From positions 1 through 64,000 of the forward strand of contig JAWKSY010000022.1 in assembly GCA_041402125.1 (NCBI GenBank): 64,000 nucleotides of DNA, given 5' to 3'. Of this stretch, positions 25,453 to 34,217 are shown piece by piece. Made by a program: the position numbers and the translations under genes. Under the pieces are notes generated by a model. It was not told the DNA's origin, did no database searches, and was given only the letters and a program-made list of their open reading frames with translations. Numbering within the stretch: the first letter of the stretch is position 1; the number at the start of each line of letters is the position of its first letter. Source of the DNA: JAWKSY01 sp041402125. Lineage in GTDB: Bacteria > Planctomycetota > GCA-002687715 > DRQF01.

Positions 25453-26916
25453 TCACTCGGGGAGCGGGACGGGGAAGACCTCGTTCGGCTCTCGGTCCTC
25501 GCGCGCGATGGTCTTGAGGCGCGCGACGATGTCCGGATGGGCGTCCGCGACGTTCGTCGACTCCGCGGGATCGGTCTCGAGGTCGTAGAGCTGGACGGCC
25601 TTCGGGCGCTTGGTCTTCAGCCCGGCCCAGATCGCCTTCCAGCGGCCCTCGATGACGGCGATCTGGCCGCCGTACTCGGGGAACTCCCAGTGGAGGAAGG
25701 CGTGCTTCGGCTGCTCCTTCCGCCCGAGGAGGGTGGGGAGGTAGCTGAGGCCCTGGCCTCCGGCCGGGACCTCGTATCCGCAGAGCTCGCCCAGCGTCGG
25801 CATCAGGTCCTGGAAGCCGGAGACGTGATCGGTGACGGTCCCCGGCGCGACGCGGCCCGTCCAGCGCGCGATCGTCGGCACGCGGAGTCCGCCCTCGTAG
25901 ACGGATCCCTTGCGACCGCGCAGGTCGCCGGCGCTGCGGAAGAAGGTGGTGTCGACACCGCCGACGTCGTGCGTCGGACCGTTGTCGCTCGTGAAGAGGA
26001 CGAGCGTGTCCGGACCGAGTCCGAGCTCGTCGATCAGGCCCACCACCCGTCCCACGTGATCGTCGAGGTGGCTGATCATCGCCGCGTAGCCGGCGCGGGG
26101 ACGCGGGTGGAGATAGCCGCGGCCGCCGAGATAGGGCGCCTCGTCCCACTCCTTCGGGTAGCGGTCCACCCAGCTCTGCGGCGGTTGCATCGCGAGGTGC
26201 GGCTCGACGAGAGGCAGGTAGAGGAAGAAGGGGCGATCGGCGTGGCGACGCACGAAGCCGAGCGCGGCCTCGATCATCAGGTCCGGCGCGTACTGATTGC
26301 CGCGGAAACGGCTCCAGTCTTCGGGCGCTTCCGCGAGCTTCTGGTGCGGCCGGAACGAAGGGTTGTCGAGGGGGAACTTCTCGCGGTTCAGCCAGAGATG
26401 CTCGGGGTAGAAGTTGTGGGCCTGACGCTGGCAGTTGTAGCCGAAGAAGAGGTCGAAGCCCTGGCCCACGGGATCGGAGTCCGTTCCGGGCGGGCCGAGG
26501 CCCCACTTCCCCATGCCGCCGGTCGCGTAGCCTCGCGAACGCATGAGCTCGGCGACGGTGACGACGTCGCCGCCCATCGGGTGCTGGCCCTCCGGCTTGA
26601 ACTCCTTGTTCCCCCGGATCCTCGCGTGAGGGAGCGAGCGGCCGCTCATGAGGACGCAGCGCGAAGGCGCGCAGACCGGGGCGCCGGCGTAGTGCCGCGT
26701 GAAGCGCATCCCCTGGGTCGCGAGGCGATCGAGGTTCGGCGTCGCGATCTTCTCCTGCCCGTAGCAGCCGAGCTCTCCGTAGCCGAGATCGTCGGCGAGG
26801 ATGACCACGACGTTCGGGAGGCGGGGCGCGGGGGCAGGTGCCGGATCCTGCGCGGGAAGGCCCGCTGCGAGGAGGAAGAGTCCGATCCCGATGGCGAGGA
26901 AGATCTTGTGACACAT
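25453..26916 (-). CDS. Secreted arylsulfatase-family sulfatase
   Basis: A 487-residue secreted sulfatase that hydrolyses sulfate esters, likely on polysaccharides. A signal peptide spans 1-23. The active-site signature CAPSR is at 82-86, where C82 would become formylglycine, followed by GRSLPHARIRG. Metal residues include D42-D43 (LADDLG) and TSDNGPTHD near 310. KWGLGPPGT carries the active-site lysine. Full length. It needs a formylglycine-generating enzyme, not found in this window. The stop lies 3 bp beyond the palindromic pair. Its divergent neighbour is rpsN. Confidence 0.95.
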   Translation of the reverse strand: MCHKIFLAIGIGLFLLAAGLPAQDPAPAPAPRLPNVVVILADDLGYGELGCYGQEKIATPNLDRLATQGMRFTRHYAGAPVCAPSRCVLMSGRSLPHARIRGNKEFKPEGQHPMGGDVVTVAELMRSRGYATGGMGKWGLGPPGTDSDPVGQGFDLFFGYNCQRQAHNFYPEHLWLNREKFPLDNPSFRPHQKLAEAPEDWSRFRGNQYAPDLMIEAALGFVRRHADRPFFLYLPLVEPHLAMQPPQSWVDRYPKEWDEAPYLGGRGYLHPRPRAGYAAMISHLDDHVGRVVGLIDELGLGPDTLVLFTSDNGPTHDVGGVDTTFFRSAGDLRGRKGSVYEGGLRVPTIARWTGRVAPGTVTDHVSGFQDLMPTLGELCGYEVPAGGQGLSYLPTLLGRKEQPKHAFLHWEFPEYGGQIAVIEGRWKAIWAGLKTKRPKAVQLYDLETDPAESTNVADAHPDIVARLKTIAREDREPNEVFPVPLPE

Positions 26917-26949
26917 GGGGCGGGTTCGCTCCGAGGGGCCAGGGGCGGT

Positions 26950-27059
26950 ATCCTACCCCGTTCCGCCGCGGCCGTCCCGGGATCGGGCGGCGGGGAGGCA
27001 GCGACGCAAGCCCCTGGGGCAAAGCGGCTTCGGCGCGCCGGTCCTCCGGCGCCTTTTTT
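26950..27059 (+). ncRNA. Candidate small RNA or rpsN leader ending in an intrinsic terminator
   Basis: The gap between the divergent sulfatase and rpsN genes holds a strong plus-strand terminator (27035-27059) that no upstream plus-strand gene explains. Ahead of it are TATCCT (26950-26955) as a possible -10 box, a 7-bp stem CCGCCGC (26963-26969)/GCGGCGG (26987-26993), and a second stem AAGCC (27008-27012)/GGCTT (27026-27030) enclosing CCCCTGGGG. This fits a structured transcript of about 100 nt. Alternatively it is an attenuated leader of rpsN. No known riboswitch class was matched. Confidence 0.4.
27035..27059 (+). terminator. Intrinsic terminator in the gap before rpsN
   Basis: GCGCCGG (27035-27041) pairs with CCGGCGC (27046-27052) around a TCCT loop, then six T residues (27054-27059). 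It is a textbook rho-independent terminator for plus-strand transcription, yet the nearest upstream gene is on the minus strand. Confidence 0.8.
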
Positions 27060-27189
27060 GTCCGGGCCGGTGGAAGCCGGCCCCGGGCCTCGATACATTG
27101 TCGGGCCGCGGATGGTCCGAGAGGGCCCCAGGGGAACCGGATGGCCCCGGACGACCGCGGGAACCGATCACGAGACCGGACAGGGACTC

Positions 27190-27495
27190 ATGGCGAAGAA
27201 GTCGAAGCTCGAGAAGAAGAAGGAGCAGGAGCGGCTCATCGCGAAGTTCGCGGAGCGCCGTCGCCAGCTCAACGCCATCATGAAGAACTACTCGCTCCCG
27301 GTGGAGGAGCGAGAGGAAGCGCGCGCCAAGCTGCTCAAGATGCCGCGTGACTCCCACCCGAACCGGATCCGCCTGCGCTGCAGCCTGACCGGCCGCCCGC
27401 GCGCCTACTACCGCAAGTTCGGTCTCTCCCGCATCAAGTTCCGCGAGCTCGCGCACGACGGCGCCCTTCCGGGCGTCCGCAAGGCGAGCTGGTAG
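27190..27495 (+). CDS. rpsN: 30S ribosomal protein S14 (long, zinc-free form)
   Basis: A 101-residue ribosomal protein uS14 of the long type that lacks the CxxC...CxxC zinc motif of the short type. Blocks KKKEQERLIAKFAERRRQLN, LLKMPRDSHPNRIRLRCSLT, GRPRAYYRKFGLSRIKFREL and the PGVRKASW end are diagnostic. The ATG at 27190 is the standard start. It is followed 12 bp later by rpmE, on one transcript ending at 27825. This is outside the normal spc operon context. Two zinc-free ribosomal proteins together suggest, but do not prove, a zinc-limitation operon. Confidence 0.96.
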   Translation: MAKKSKLEKKKEQERLIAKFAERRRQLNAIMKNYSLPVEEREEARAKLLKMPRDSHPNRIRLRCSLTGRPRAYYRKFGLSRIKFRELAHDGALPGVRKASW

Positions 27496-27507
27496 GAGAT
27501 CAGCGCG

Positions 27508-27765
27508 ATGAAGAAAGACACGCATCCGAACTACCGTCTGGTGTGCTTCCACGACGTGGGCGCCGACGAGAAGTTCATCGTCGGATCGACGATCGACACC
27601 AAGGACAAGATCGAGGTCGAAGGCGTCGAGTACCCGCTCGTCCGCGTCGAAATCTCGAGTGCCTCTCACCCCTTCTTCACGGGCAAGCAGAAGTTCGTCG
27701 ACACGGCCGGCCGCGTCGAGAAGTTCCGCCGCCGCTACGCCTCGTCGAGCACGAAGGCGAAGTAG
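27508..27765 (+). CDS. rpmE2: 50S ribosomal protein L31 type B (zinc-free)
   Basis: An 85-residue bL31 of type B. KKDTHPNY opens the protein, FHDVGADEKFIVGSTI lacks the CxxC zinc residues of type A, and EISSASHPFFTGKQKFVDTA followed by GRVEKFRRRY is diagnostic. It binds the large subunit near the bridge to the small subunit. The ATG follows GGAGAT with 8-nt spacing, and a strong terminator follows the stop. It forms a two-gene operon with rpsN. Confidence 0.96.
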   Translation: MKKDTHPNYRLVCFHDVGADEKFIVGSTIDTKDKIEVEGVEYPLVRVEISSASHPFFTGKQKFVDTAGRVEKFRRRYASSSTKAK

Positions 27766-27792
27766 CCGCCCCGGAAACGGGATTCGCTGAAG

Positions 27793-27825
27793 GCCGGCGC
27801 CCCCCGAGGGCGCCGGCTTTCTTTC
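27793..27825 (+). terminator. Intrinsic terminator after rpmE2
   Basis: A 10-bp perfect stem, GCCGGCGCCC (27793-27802) with GGGCGCCGGC (27808-27817), a 5-nt loop, and TTTCTTTC after it. It ends the rpsN-rpmE2 transcript 28 bp past the stop. Confidence 0.88.
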
Positions 27826-27905
27826 ATTCCCGCCCGCGGATCCGCCGCGTTGCATAAAGATGCGGTCCCTCCAGCCCCCGGCGCGCGCCCGCCGATGAGA
27901 AGGGC

Positions 27906-28109
27906 ATGCGACTCACCGGAATCGGCCTCCAGGGCTATCAGAACGCGCAGGGGCGTCTCGAAGGCGCCGCCACGAAGATCGTCCGCGACGGTCCCGACGT
28001 GGATGCGATCGTCGAACTGAAGCAGTCCGAGCAGGCCGGCAAGCTCAGCACCGAGATCATCAAGCGCGGGATCGAGCTCGAGGACTCGCTGCTCGACATC
28101 CTCGCCTGA
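27906..28109 (+). CDS. 67-residue protein resembling the fused ends of a flagellar rod/hook protein
   Basis: A small helical protein. Residues 1-26 (MRLTGIGLQGYQNAQGRLEG and on) resemble the N-terminal helix of flagellar axial proteins. Residues about 36-67 (IVELKQSEQAGKLSTEIIKR then GIELEDSLLDILA) resemble their C-terminal helix with the family spacing of small residues and the final Leu-Leu. The whole middle of such proteins is missing. No flagellar genes are nearby. The ATG at 27906 follows GAGAAGGG. It could be an orphan helical-hairpin protein of unrelated origin. Confidence 0.55.
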   Translation: MRLTGIGLQGYQNAQGRLEGAATKIVRDGPDVDAIVELKQSEQAGKLSTEIIKRGIELEDSLLDILA

Positions 28110-28166
28110 TCCCGGCGATCGGCGCCGGAGCGAGCCTCCCGCGCATCAGGAACTGACGATCGACCT

Positions 28167-29213
28167 TCAGCGCGGTCGTCGCCGGGCCACGTCCAGCTCC
28201 GGATCGAGCGCCGCGCCCTCGAACAGATGTTCGGCCAGCCGTCGCGCGCAGCCCGGGGCGTAGAGCGCGCCCTTCGAACCGAGACCGCCGAGGATCGCGA
28301 TCTCCGATCGGTCCGCCGCGCGGCCGAGGTAGGGCCGCCAGTCGATCCCGCCGGCGCGCGCCCCGGCGCGGTGGTCGACGACCTCGAAGTCCGACGCGCC
28401 GATCGCGCGCCCCGCCGTCTCCAGCTCCCGTCGCCCCTTCTCCGTCGGTCCGGCCTCGGCGTCGTCCCAGGCGTAGATCGCGCCGATCTGCGCGCGATCG
28501 TCCTCGAGCGGCAGCAGCCACTTCTCACGGTTCAGGATCGTCCGGGGCGGCGTCGAGAGGAGTCGCACGTCGAGCCGTTCGCCGCGCGAGACGCGCCAGG
28601 GCAGGCGACGGAAGGGGCCGGCGCTCGCCGCGTGGTGTCCGGTGCAGAGCACCGTCGTGTCCGGACGCGTGCCGTCGCCGAGCGGGTCCCCGTCCGCGCC
28701 CTCGACGGCGACCGCCACGGGGCGGAAGGCGCCCCGCGCCAACAGCTCCGCGCGTGTCGCCCGGAGCAGGGCCGGCACGTCGAGCGCGAAGGCCCCGAGG
28801 ATCTCGAAGCCGCCGTGTTCGTCCGCCAGTTCGGGCGCGAGCGTTCCCGGCGCGTGGATCTCGCCGAGGTGGGGCGCGAGCGCGTCGTGGTCGTCGCGGG
28901 CGAGGAAGCGCTCGCGGTCCTCGGCCGACCGGAAGGCGAAGTGGATCGCGCGTTCGCGGACGAGCCGGATCCCGAAGCGGCGCTCGAGGGAAGCGTAGCG
29001 CGCACGCGCCTCGCCGGCGAAGGGGTCCCAGGCCCAGGGTCGGTTGTGCTTCGGGCCCGCGATGGGATTCACCATCCCGGCCGAGACCGGCGAGGCCGCG
29101 TGGGGGCGATCGGCGTCGACGACGAGCACCCGGCGACCGCGGTCGAGGAGTTCGAGCGCGAGCAGGCTGCCGGCGAGTCCCTGGCCGACCACGAGCACTT
29201 CGGGGGGTGACAT
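28167..29213 (-). CDS. FAD-dependent oxidoreductase (DAO family)
   Basis: A 348-residue flavoenzyme of the D-amino-acid oxidase/glycine oxidase superfamily, oxidising an amine or similar substrate. The N-terminal dinucleotide loop is VGQGLAGS (9-16) with VVDADRP ending the second strand (E/D ribose ligand). The C-terminal FAD motif is ILGGLGSKGALYAPGCARRL. A substrate-domain segment (SAGMVNPIAGPKHNRPWAWD) resembles the C-terminal half of the tRNA-modifying MnmC, although no MnmD partner is present. It is divergent from the kinase gene at 29272. The exact substrate is unknown. Confidence 0.85.
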   Translation of the reverse strand: MSPPEVLVVGQGLAGSLLALELLDRGRRVLVVDADRPHAASPVSAGMVNPIAGPKHNRPWAWDPFAGEARARYASLERRFGIRLVRERAIHFAFRSAEDRERFLARDDHDALAPHLGEIHAPGTLAPELADEHGGFEILGAFALDVPALLRATRAELLARGAFRPVAVAVEGADGDPLGDGTRPDTTVLCTGHHAASAGPFRRLPWRVSRGERLDVRLLSTPPRTILNREKWLLPLEDDRAQIGAIYAWDDAEAGPTEKGRRELETAGRAIGASDFEVVDHRAGARAGGIDWRPYLGRAADRSEIAILGGLGSKGALYAPGCARRLAEHLFEGAALDPELDVARRRPR

Positions 29214-29271
29214 GCCTTCCTTGTGCGGCGCGGCGCCGCCCGAGGCAAGGGGCGGCTGCTATCCTGCGCCC

Positions 29272-30123
29272 ATGGACGCCGTGCTCGCCTCTCTCCTATG
29301 TGATCCCGCTCTCGTCGAACGGGCGGCCGACGACTGGAAGGAACTGTCCGTCGTCGGCGCGGCGAATCGCGTGTGGGCCACGTCCGACGGCGGAGGCGCG
29401 GTGCTGAAGCTCGTCGACGATCCGGCCAAGGCGCGGCGTGAACGGCGCGGACTCGGGGTCTGGGCTCCGGCCGCGGGCGTCGCGGCGCCGCGCCTGCTCG
29501 CGTCGGAGCTCGAGCGCGAACCCCGTGCCCTCCTGATGACGCGCCTCGTCGGAGGTCCGGTCGAGACGCGCGCCCTCACGGCGGGCGAACGCGCGGACCT
29601 TCACCGAGCGATGGGAGCGTCGTTGCGGCGCCTGCACGAGCTCCCGCTCGCGGACGAGGATCCGCTGCCGCTCGCGGAGGCGCTCCGCCGCCGGACCGAG
29701 GCGGCGCTCGCCGGCGGACCACCGCCGGGATGCCCCGCGTCCCTCTTCGCGCGCGCCGAGCGGCGGCTCCTCGATCACGTCTGGACCGCGGGTCCGCGTC
29801 GCGCGGCGCATCGCGACTTCCGGGAACGCAACTGGTGGATCGGCGACGACGGCTCGCTCGCGGTGTTCGATTTCGAGCACGCGCGACCCGACGATCCGAT
29901 GGTGGATCTCGTCCGGCTGCGCGAGACGGACTGGCGCGCCGAGCCGGCGCTCGAAGCGGCATTCCGCGAGGGCTACGGCGGTCCGGATGCGACGGAGGAG
30001 GCGCGCCTCGAGATCCTCGAGATCGTGCACGCGCTCGGCACCTTGCGCCGACCCGCGGGCGTCGGAGGCGTCACCTTCGTCGATGCGGCGCGCGCCGTCC
30101 TCGAGCGCCGGCTCGGGGGCTGA
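29272..30123 (+). CDS. Aminoglycoside-phosphotransferase-fold kinase
   Basis: A 283-residue APH-fold kinase, phosphorylating a small hydroxylated compound with ATP. The Brenner-type catalytic loop is HRDFRERN (180-187, D182 catalytic, N187 metal), and the Mg-binding segment is VFDFEHARPDDP. An N-lobe with LKLVDDPAKARRER carries the ATP lysine. The ATG at 29272 begins just before the N-lobe. It is similar to choline/fructosamine-kinase-type members, not necessarily antibiotic resistance. It lies 63 bp before the Tricorn gene on the same strand. Confidence 0.82.
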   Translation: MDAVLASLLCDPALVERAADDWKELSVVGAANRVWATSDGGGAVLKLVDDPAKARRERRGLGVWAPAAGVAAPRLLASELEREPRALLMTRLVGGPVETRALTAGERADLHRAMGASLRRLHELPLADEDPLPLAEALRRRTEAALAGGPPPGCPASLFARAERRLLDHVWTAGPRRAAHRDFRERNWWIGDDGSLAVFDFEHARPDDPMVDLVRLRETDWRAEPALEAAFREGYGGPDATEEARLEILEIVHALGTLRRPAGVGGVTFVDAARAVLERRLGG

Positions 30124-30186
30124 GACGGGGGGCGACAGCGGCCGGCGGCTGGGGTAGAACGGGCCCTCGCCCCCCAGGAGTCCAGC

Positions 30187-33100
30187 ATGTCGATCCCTCC
30201 CCGCGTCCTCTCGATCCTCCTCGGCGTCATCCTCCTCGCGACGGTCCTCCGCGCCCAGGACGAGGGCGACGCGCGCCTGCTCCGATTCCCGCACGTCCAG
30301 GGCGACCGCGTCGCCTTCGTCCGCGGCGGCGACATCTGGACGGTGCCTCTCGCCGGCGGCGTCGCGCGGCGCGTCACGAGCTTCGACGAGGGCTTCGAAC
30401 TGTTCCCGCGGATCTCGCCCGATGGGAGCACGATCGCGTTCTCGGCCGAGTACGCGGGGTCGCGACAGATCTACGTCGTCCCCTACGAGGGCGGCGTGCC
30501 GCGCCAGCTCACCTGGTATCCCGACGTCGGTCCGATGCCGCCGCGCGGCGGATACGACAACCTGCCGCTCGACTGGACGCCGGACGGGAAGAAGATCCTC
30601 GTGCGGATGAACCGCACGCCCTACGGACAGCGCGTCGGCCGCTACTTTCTCGTCGACCCCGGCGGGGTCGGTCTCGAGACGCCGCTCGAGATCCCCGAGG
30701 GCGCGGCCGCGACCTTCTCGCCGGACGGCCGCCGACTCGCCTACAGCGTGATCAGCCGCGAGTGGCGGACCTGGAAGCGCTACCGCGCCGGCCGGGCGCA
30801 GGACGTCTGGATCTACGACCTCGATCGTCACGAGGCGACGCGTCTCACCGACTTCGCGGGCACCGACAACCAGGCGATGTGGCTGGGCGACCGCATCTAC
30901 TTCACGAGCGACCGCAACGGCACGCTCAACCTCTGGTGCCATGACCTCGCCACCGGCAAGCAGCGCGCGGTCACGAAGTACGCGGACTACGACGTCCTCT
31001 TCCCCTCGCGCGGAGCGAACGGGATCGCCTTCGAACGCGGAGGACGCCTCTGGTTCATGCACGCCGGGACGGAGGAGGTGCGCGAGATCCCGGTGCGCAT
31101 CGCCGACGATCGCCCCTTCCAGCGCCCGGTCTGGCACGAGGGCGCGAAGAACCCGGGTGAGCACGCGCTCGGTCCGAAGGGCAAGTCGGCGCTCGTCGAG
31201 TTCCGCGGCGAGATCTTCGAGGTCCCGACCGCGGAGGGGGAGGCTCGCTGCCTCACGAACTCGCCGGATCGCCGCGAGCGGTCGCCCGGCTGGTCGCCGG
31301 ACGGCCGCTGGATGAGCTGGCTCGCGGAGGCCGGTGACGACTACGAACTCTTCCTGCGGGATCGCGCGACGGGTGAGGAGCGACAGCTCACGCGGGACAG
31401 CGGCGCCTGGATCCTCGGCTACTCCTGGTCGCCGGACGCGAAGTGGCTGGCGGTGTGGGACAAGGCCAACCGGCTGCGCGCGCTCGAGGTGGAGACCGGC
31501 GCGTGGCGCGAGATCGACCGTGCGGACGAGGGCGGGCTCGGCTCGGTCCGCTGGTCCGCGACCTCCGACTGGCTCGCCTGGTGCAAGACGGGCGAGAACC
31601 GTCTGCGCGACGTCTGGCTCGCGCGACTCGAGGATCCCCGTCCGGTCCGCGTGACGAGCCCGCGCTGGTCGGACGATGCCGTCGCCTTCGATCCCGAGGG
31701 ACGCTACCTCTACTTCAGCTCGGCGCGCGACTTCGTGTACGGAGACCTCGGATTCGAGGAGCGGATCTACGCGCTGCTCCTCCGGCCCGATGTCGTCTCG
31801 CCGCTCGCGCCGCGTCGCGAGGTCGAGCCGCTCCCCGGGGAGGGAGAGAAGAAGGGGAAGAAGGGCGAGGAGACGGACAAGGGCGACGCGGATGCGACCG
31901 CCCGGCTCGAGATCGAACTCGAGGGCCTCGCCGACCGCCTCGTCGCGCTGCCGATGTCGAGCGGGCGCTACGGGGGCCTCCTCGCGACGGCGGCCGGTCC
32001 GCTCGTCGTCGTCGACGGCAAGCTCCAGCGCTACTCGCTCGAGGAGCGCAAGGCGGAGACCGTACTCGAGGGCGTTCGCGGCTACACGCCCGACGCGACG
32101 GTCACGCGATTCCTCTACCGCCACCAGGGCGGGATCGCGATGGCGGAGACGAAGCCCGGACAGAAGGCGGGCAAGAACGCGCTCGATCTGTCGGAGCTGC
32201 GCGTCCGCGTCGAGCCGCCCGTCGAGTGGAGCCAGATGTATCGCGACGCCTGGCGCATCATGCGGGACTGGTTCTACGACCCGAAGATGCACCGCGTCGA
32301 CTGGGTCGCGAAGCGGGAGCGCTATGCGCCTCTCCTCGCGCACATGTCTCACCGCTCCGATCTCGATTTCCTGCTCGGGGAACTCGTCGGCGAGCTCAAC
32401 GCGGGCCACACCTACATCCAGCCGGGCGACGGCCCCTCGGTGGCGCGCGTCCGCAACGGAGCGCTCGGGTGCGAGCTCGAGGTCGCGGACGGGCGATACC
32501 GCATCGCGAGGCTCTTCCGCGGCGAGAACTGGAACGCCGATGCGCGCAATCCGCTCACCGAGCCCGGCGTCGACGCGCGCGAGGGCGAGTTCCTCCTCGC
32601 GATCGACGGCGTCCCCCTCGCGGCGAACGAGAACCCCTACCGCCGGCTCGAGGGGCGGGCCGACCGCCCGGTGCGCCTGACGCTCGGCCCGGGGCCGGGC
32701 GAGGAGGGGGCGCGCGAGGTCGTCGTGCGACCGATCGCGAGCGAGGTCCAGCTCCGCTACGTCGACTGGGTCGAGCGCAACCGCCGTCTCGTCGACGAGC
32801 TGTCCGGCGGGAAGATCGGCTACGTCCACGTGCCGAACACCTCCGTCGAGGGTCACCGACGGCTCTTCGAGGGCGTGCGCGCGCTCGCGCGGGAGAAGCA
32901 GGCCATCCTCGTCGACGACCGCTACAACGGCGGCGGATTCATCCCGGATCGGATGGTCCAGGCGCTCGGGAGCCGCGTGCTCAACTACTGGTCGCGGCGC
33001 GACGCCGAGCTCTACGCGACACCGGAGTTCGGCTTCAACGGGCCGATGTGCATGCTCATCAACGGGTACTCCTCGTCGGGAGGCGATGCCTTCCCGTACT

Positions 33101-33420
33101 ACTTCCGGAAGTCCGGTCTCGGGCCGCTCATCGGCCAGACGACCTGGGGTGGTCTCGTCGGCTACTCGGGATCGCCTCGCCTCGTCGACGGCGGCGGTCT
33201 CGCGGTCCCGTCCTTCGCCTTCGTCAACGACGACGGCGCCTGGGACGTCGAGGCGGTCGGGGTCGCGCCCGACATCGAGGTGCTCGACGATCCCGGAGCG
33301 ATCGTCGCCGGGCGCGAACCGATGATCGAACGCGGCGTCGCCCACCTCCTCGAGGAGATCGCGCGCCGCGCGAAGATCGTCCGGCCGCCGGTGCCGGACG
33401 GTCCCGACCGCGATCGTTGA
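30187..33420 (+). CDS. Secreted Tricorn protease homologue
   Basis: A 1077-residue secreted serine peptidase, degrading oligopeptides into smaller ones. A signal peptide spans 1-23. Two WD/PD40-type beta-propellers follow (PRISPDGSTIAFSAEYAGSR, SPGWSPDGRWMSWLAE), then the core domain C1 (MHRVDWVAKRERYAPLLAHM), a PDZ domain near 755-850, and the S41-type C2 domain. The catalytic histidine is H741 (GHTYI), and the nucleophile S964 lies in NGYSSSGGDAFP. A lysine/glutamate-rich linker (GEKKGKKGEE) lies near 555. Length matches archaeal Tricorn. It is followed by an SDR gene. Confidence 0.94.
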   Translation: MSIPPRVLSILLGVILLATVLRAQDEGDARLLRFPHVQGDRVAFVRGGDIWTVPLAGGVARRVTSFDEGFELFPRISPDGSTIAFSAEYAGSRQIYVVPYEGGVPRQLTWYPDVGPMPPRGGYDNLPLDWTPDGKKILVRMNRTPYGQRVGRYFLVDPGGVGLETPLEIPEGAAATFSPDGRRLAYSVISREWRTWKRYRAGRAQDVWIYDLDRHEATRLTDFAGTDNQAMWLGDRIYFTSDRNGTLNLWCHDLATGKQRAVTKYADYDVLFPSRGANGIAFERGGRLWFMHAGTEEVREIPVRIADDRPFQRPVWHEGAKNPGEHALGPKGKSALVEFRGEIFEVPTAEGEARCLTNSPDRRERSPGWSPDGRWMSWLAEAGDDYELFLRDRATGEERQLTRDSGAWILGYSWSPDAKWLAVWDKANRLRALEVETGAWREIDRADEGGLGSVRWSATSDWLAWCKTGENRLRDVWLARLEDPRPVRVTSPRWSDDAVAFDPEGRYLYFSSARDFVYGDLGFEERIYALLLRPDVVSPLAPRREVEPLPGEGEKKGKKGEETDKGDADATARLEIELEGLADRLVALPMSSGRYGGLLATAAGPLVVVDGKLQRYSLEERKAETVLEGVRGYTPDATVTRFLYRHQGGIAMAETKPGQKAGKNALDLSELRVRVEPPVEWSQMYRDAWRIMRDWFYDPKMHRVDWVAKRERYAPLLAHMSHRSDLDFLLGELVGELNAGHTYIQPGDGPSVARVRNGALGCELEVADGRYRIARLFRGENWNADARNPLTEPGVDAREGEFLLAIDGVPLAANENPYRRLEGRADRPVRLTLGPGPGEEGAREVVVRPIASEVQLRYVDWVERNRRLVDELSGGKIGYVHVPNTSVEGHRRLFEGVRALAREKQAILVDDRYNGGGFIPDRMVQALGSRVLNYWSRRDAELYATPEFGFNGPMCMLINGYSSSGGDAFPYYFRKSGLGPLIGQTTWGGLVGYSGSPRLVDGGGLAVPSFAFVNDDGAWDVEAVGVAPDIEVLDDPGAIVAGREPMIERGVAHLLEEIARRAKIVRPPVPDGPDRDR

Positions 33421-33482
33421 CGCGCCCCCGATCGGTGTCCTAGGATCGGGGGACGGGAGCACGACGCAACGGGAGGCCGGAC

Positions 33483-34208
33483 ATGGACGGACGGGTCGTC
33501 TTCATCACGGGCGTGAGTTCGGGCCTGGGCGCGGGCCTCGCCCTCGAGCACCTCGATCGCGGTGACCGCGTCTTCGGCACAAGCCGGCGCGAGCCGCCCT
33601 GCGAACTCCTCGAGCACGCGCGCTTCCGCGACGCGCGGGGCGACCTGCGCGATCCGGAGCAGGCGGCGGAGATCGTCGCCACGCTCCTGGGCAAGGAGGG
33701 ACGGGTCGATCTCGCCTGGCTCAACGCCGGCGTGCTCGGCGAGATCGTCGACATGCAGGACGCGACGCTCGACGAGCTCCGCGCGACGATGGAAACGAAC
33801 GTCTGGGCCAACAAGTCGGTGCTCGACGCGCTCTTCGCGCTCGAGGTGCCGGTGCACCAGATCCTCACGATCTCCTCCGGCGCGGCCGTCAACGGCAACC
33901 GCGGCTGGGGCGGTTACGCGATCTCGAAGGCCGCCCTGAACATGCTCACGCAGCTCTACGCGGCCGAGTGCGAGGACACGCACTTCTGTGCGCTCGCACC
34001 GGGCCTCGTCGACACCGCGATGCAGGAGTCGATCCGGCTCATGCCGCCGGACCCGCGCTTTCCCTCGCTCGACAAGCTCCGCGCCGCCGGCGGCACGGAC
34101 TTCATGCCCGGTCCCCGCGAGGCCGCGCGGCGTCTCGTCGACCGCGTCGACTTCATCCGCTCCCGCGTCCCCAGCGGCTCCTTCGCCGACATCCGCCTCC
34201 TCGCCTGA
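33483..34208 (+). CDS. Short-chain dehydrogenase/reductase (SDR) family protein
   Basis: A 241-residue Rossmann-fold oxidoreductase. The cofactor loop TGVSSGLG is at 9-16 (NADP(H)-type, with RR at 36-37 after TS). NAGVLG follows the fourth strand, the SS pair near 130 gives the catalytic serine, and Y145-x3-K149 (YAISK) is the catalytic pair. It appears complete. The stop lies 9 bp before the single palindromic repeat unit at 34218. Substrate unknown. Confidence 0.93.
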   Translation: MDGRVVFITGVSSGLGAGLALEHLDRGDRVFGTSRREPPCELLEHARFRDARGDLRDPEQAAEIVATLLGKEGRVDLAWLNAGVLGEIVDMQDATLDELRATMETNVWANKSVLDALFALEVPVHQILTISSGAAVNGNRGWGGYAISKAALNMLTQLYAAECEDTHFCALAPGLVDTAMQESIRLMPPDPRFPSLDKLRAAGGTDFMPGPREAARRLVDRVDFIRSRVPSGSFADIRLLA

Positions 34209-34217
34209 CGCGAAAGT

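Noticed and set aside
26940..27059. c-di-GMP (GEMM) riboswitch before rpsN
   Set aside because: A GACGCAAGCC stretch looked similar, but the first GEMM half and tetraloop receptor were not found.
27062..27189. Zur box before rpsN
   Set aside because: No convincing TGATA-type inverted repeat was seen in the gap.
29296..33462. Open frame of about 1390 codons on the minus strand, antisense to the Tricorn gene
   Set aside because: The residue mix is Arg/Ala/Asp-rich repetitive antisense of a coding GC-rich gene, with no family motif; the plus-strand gene has full domain structure.
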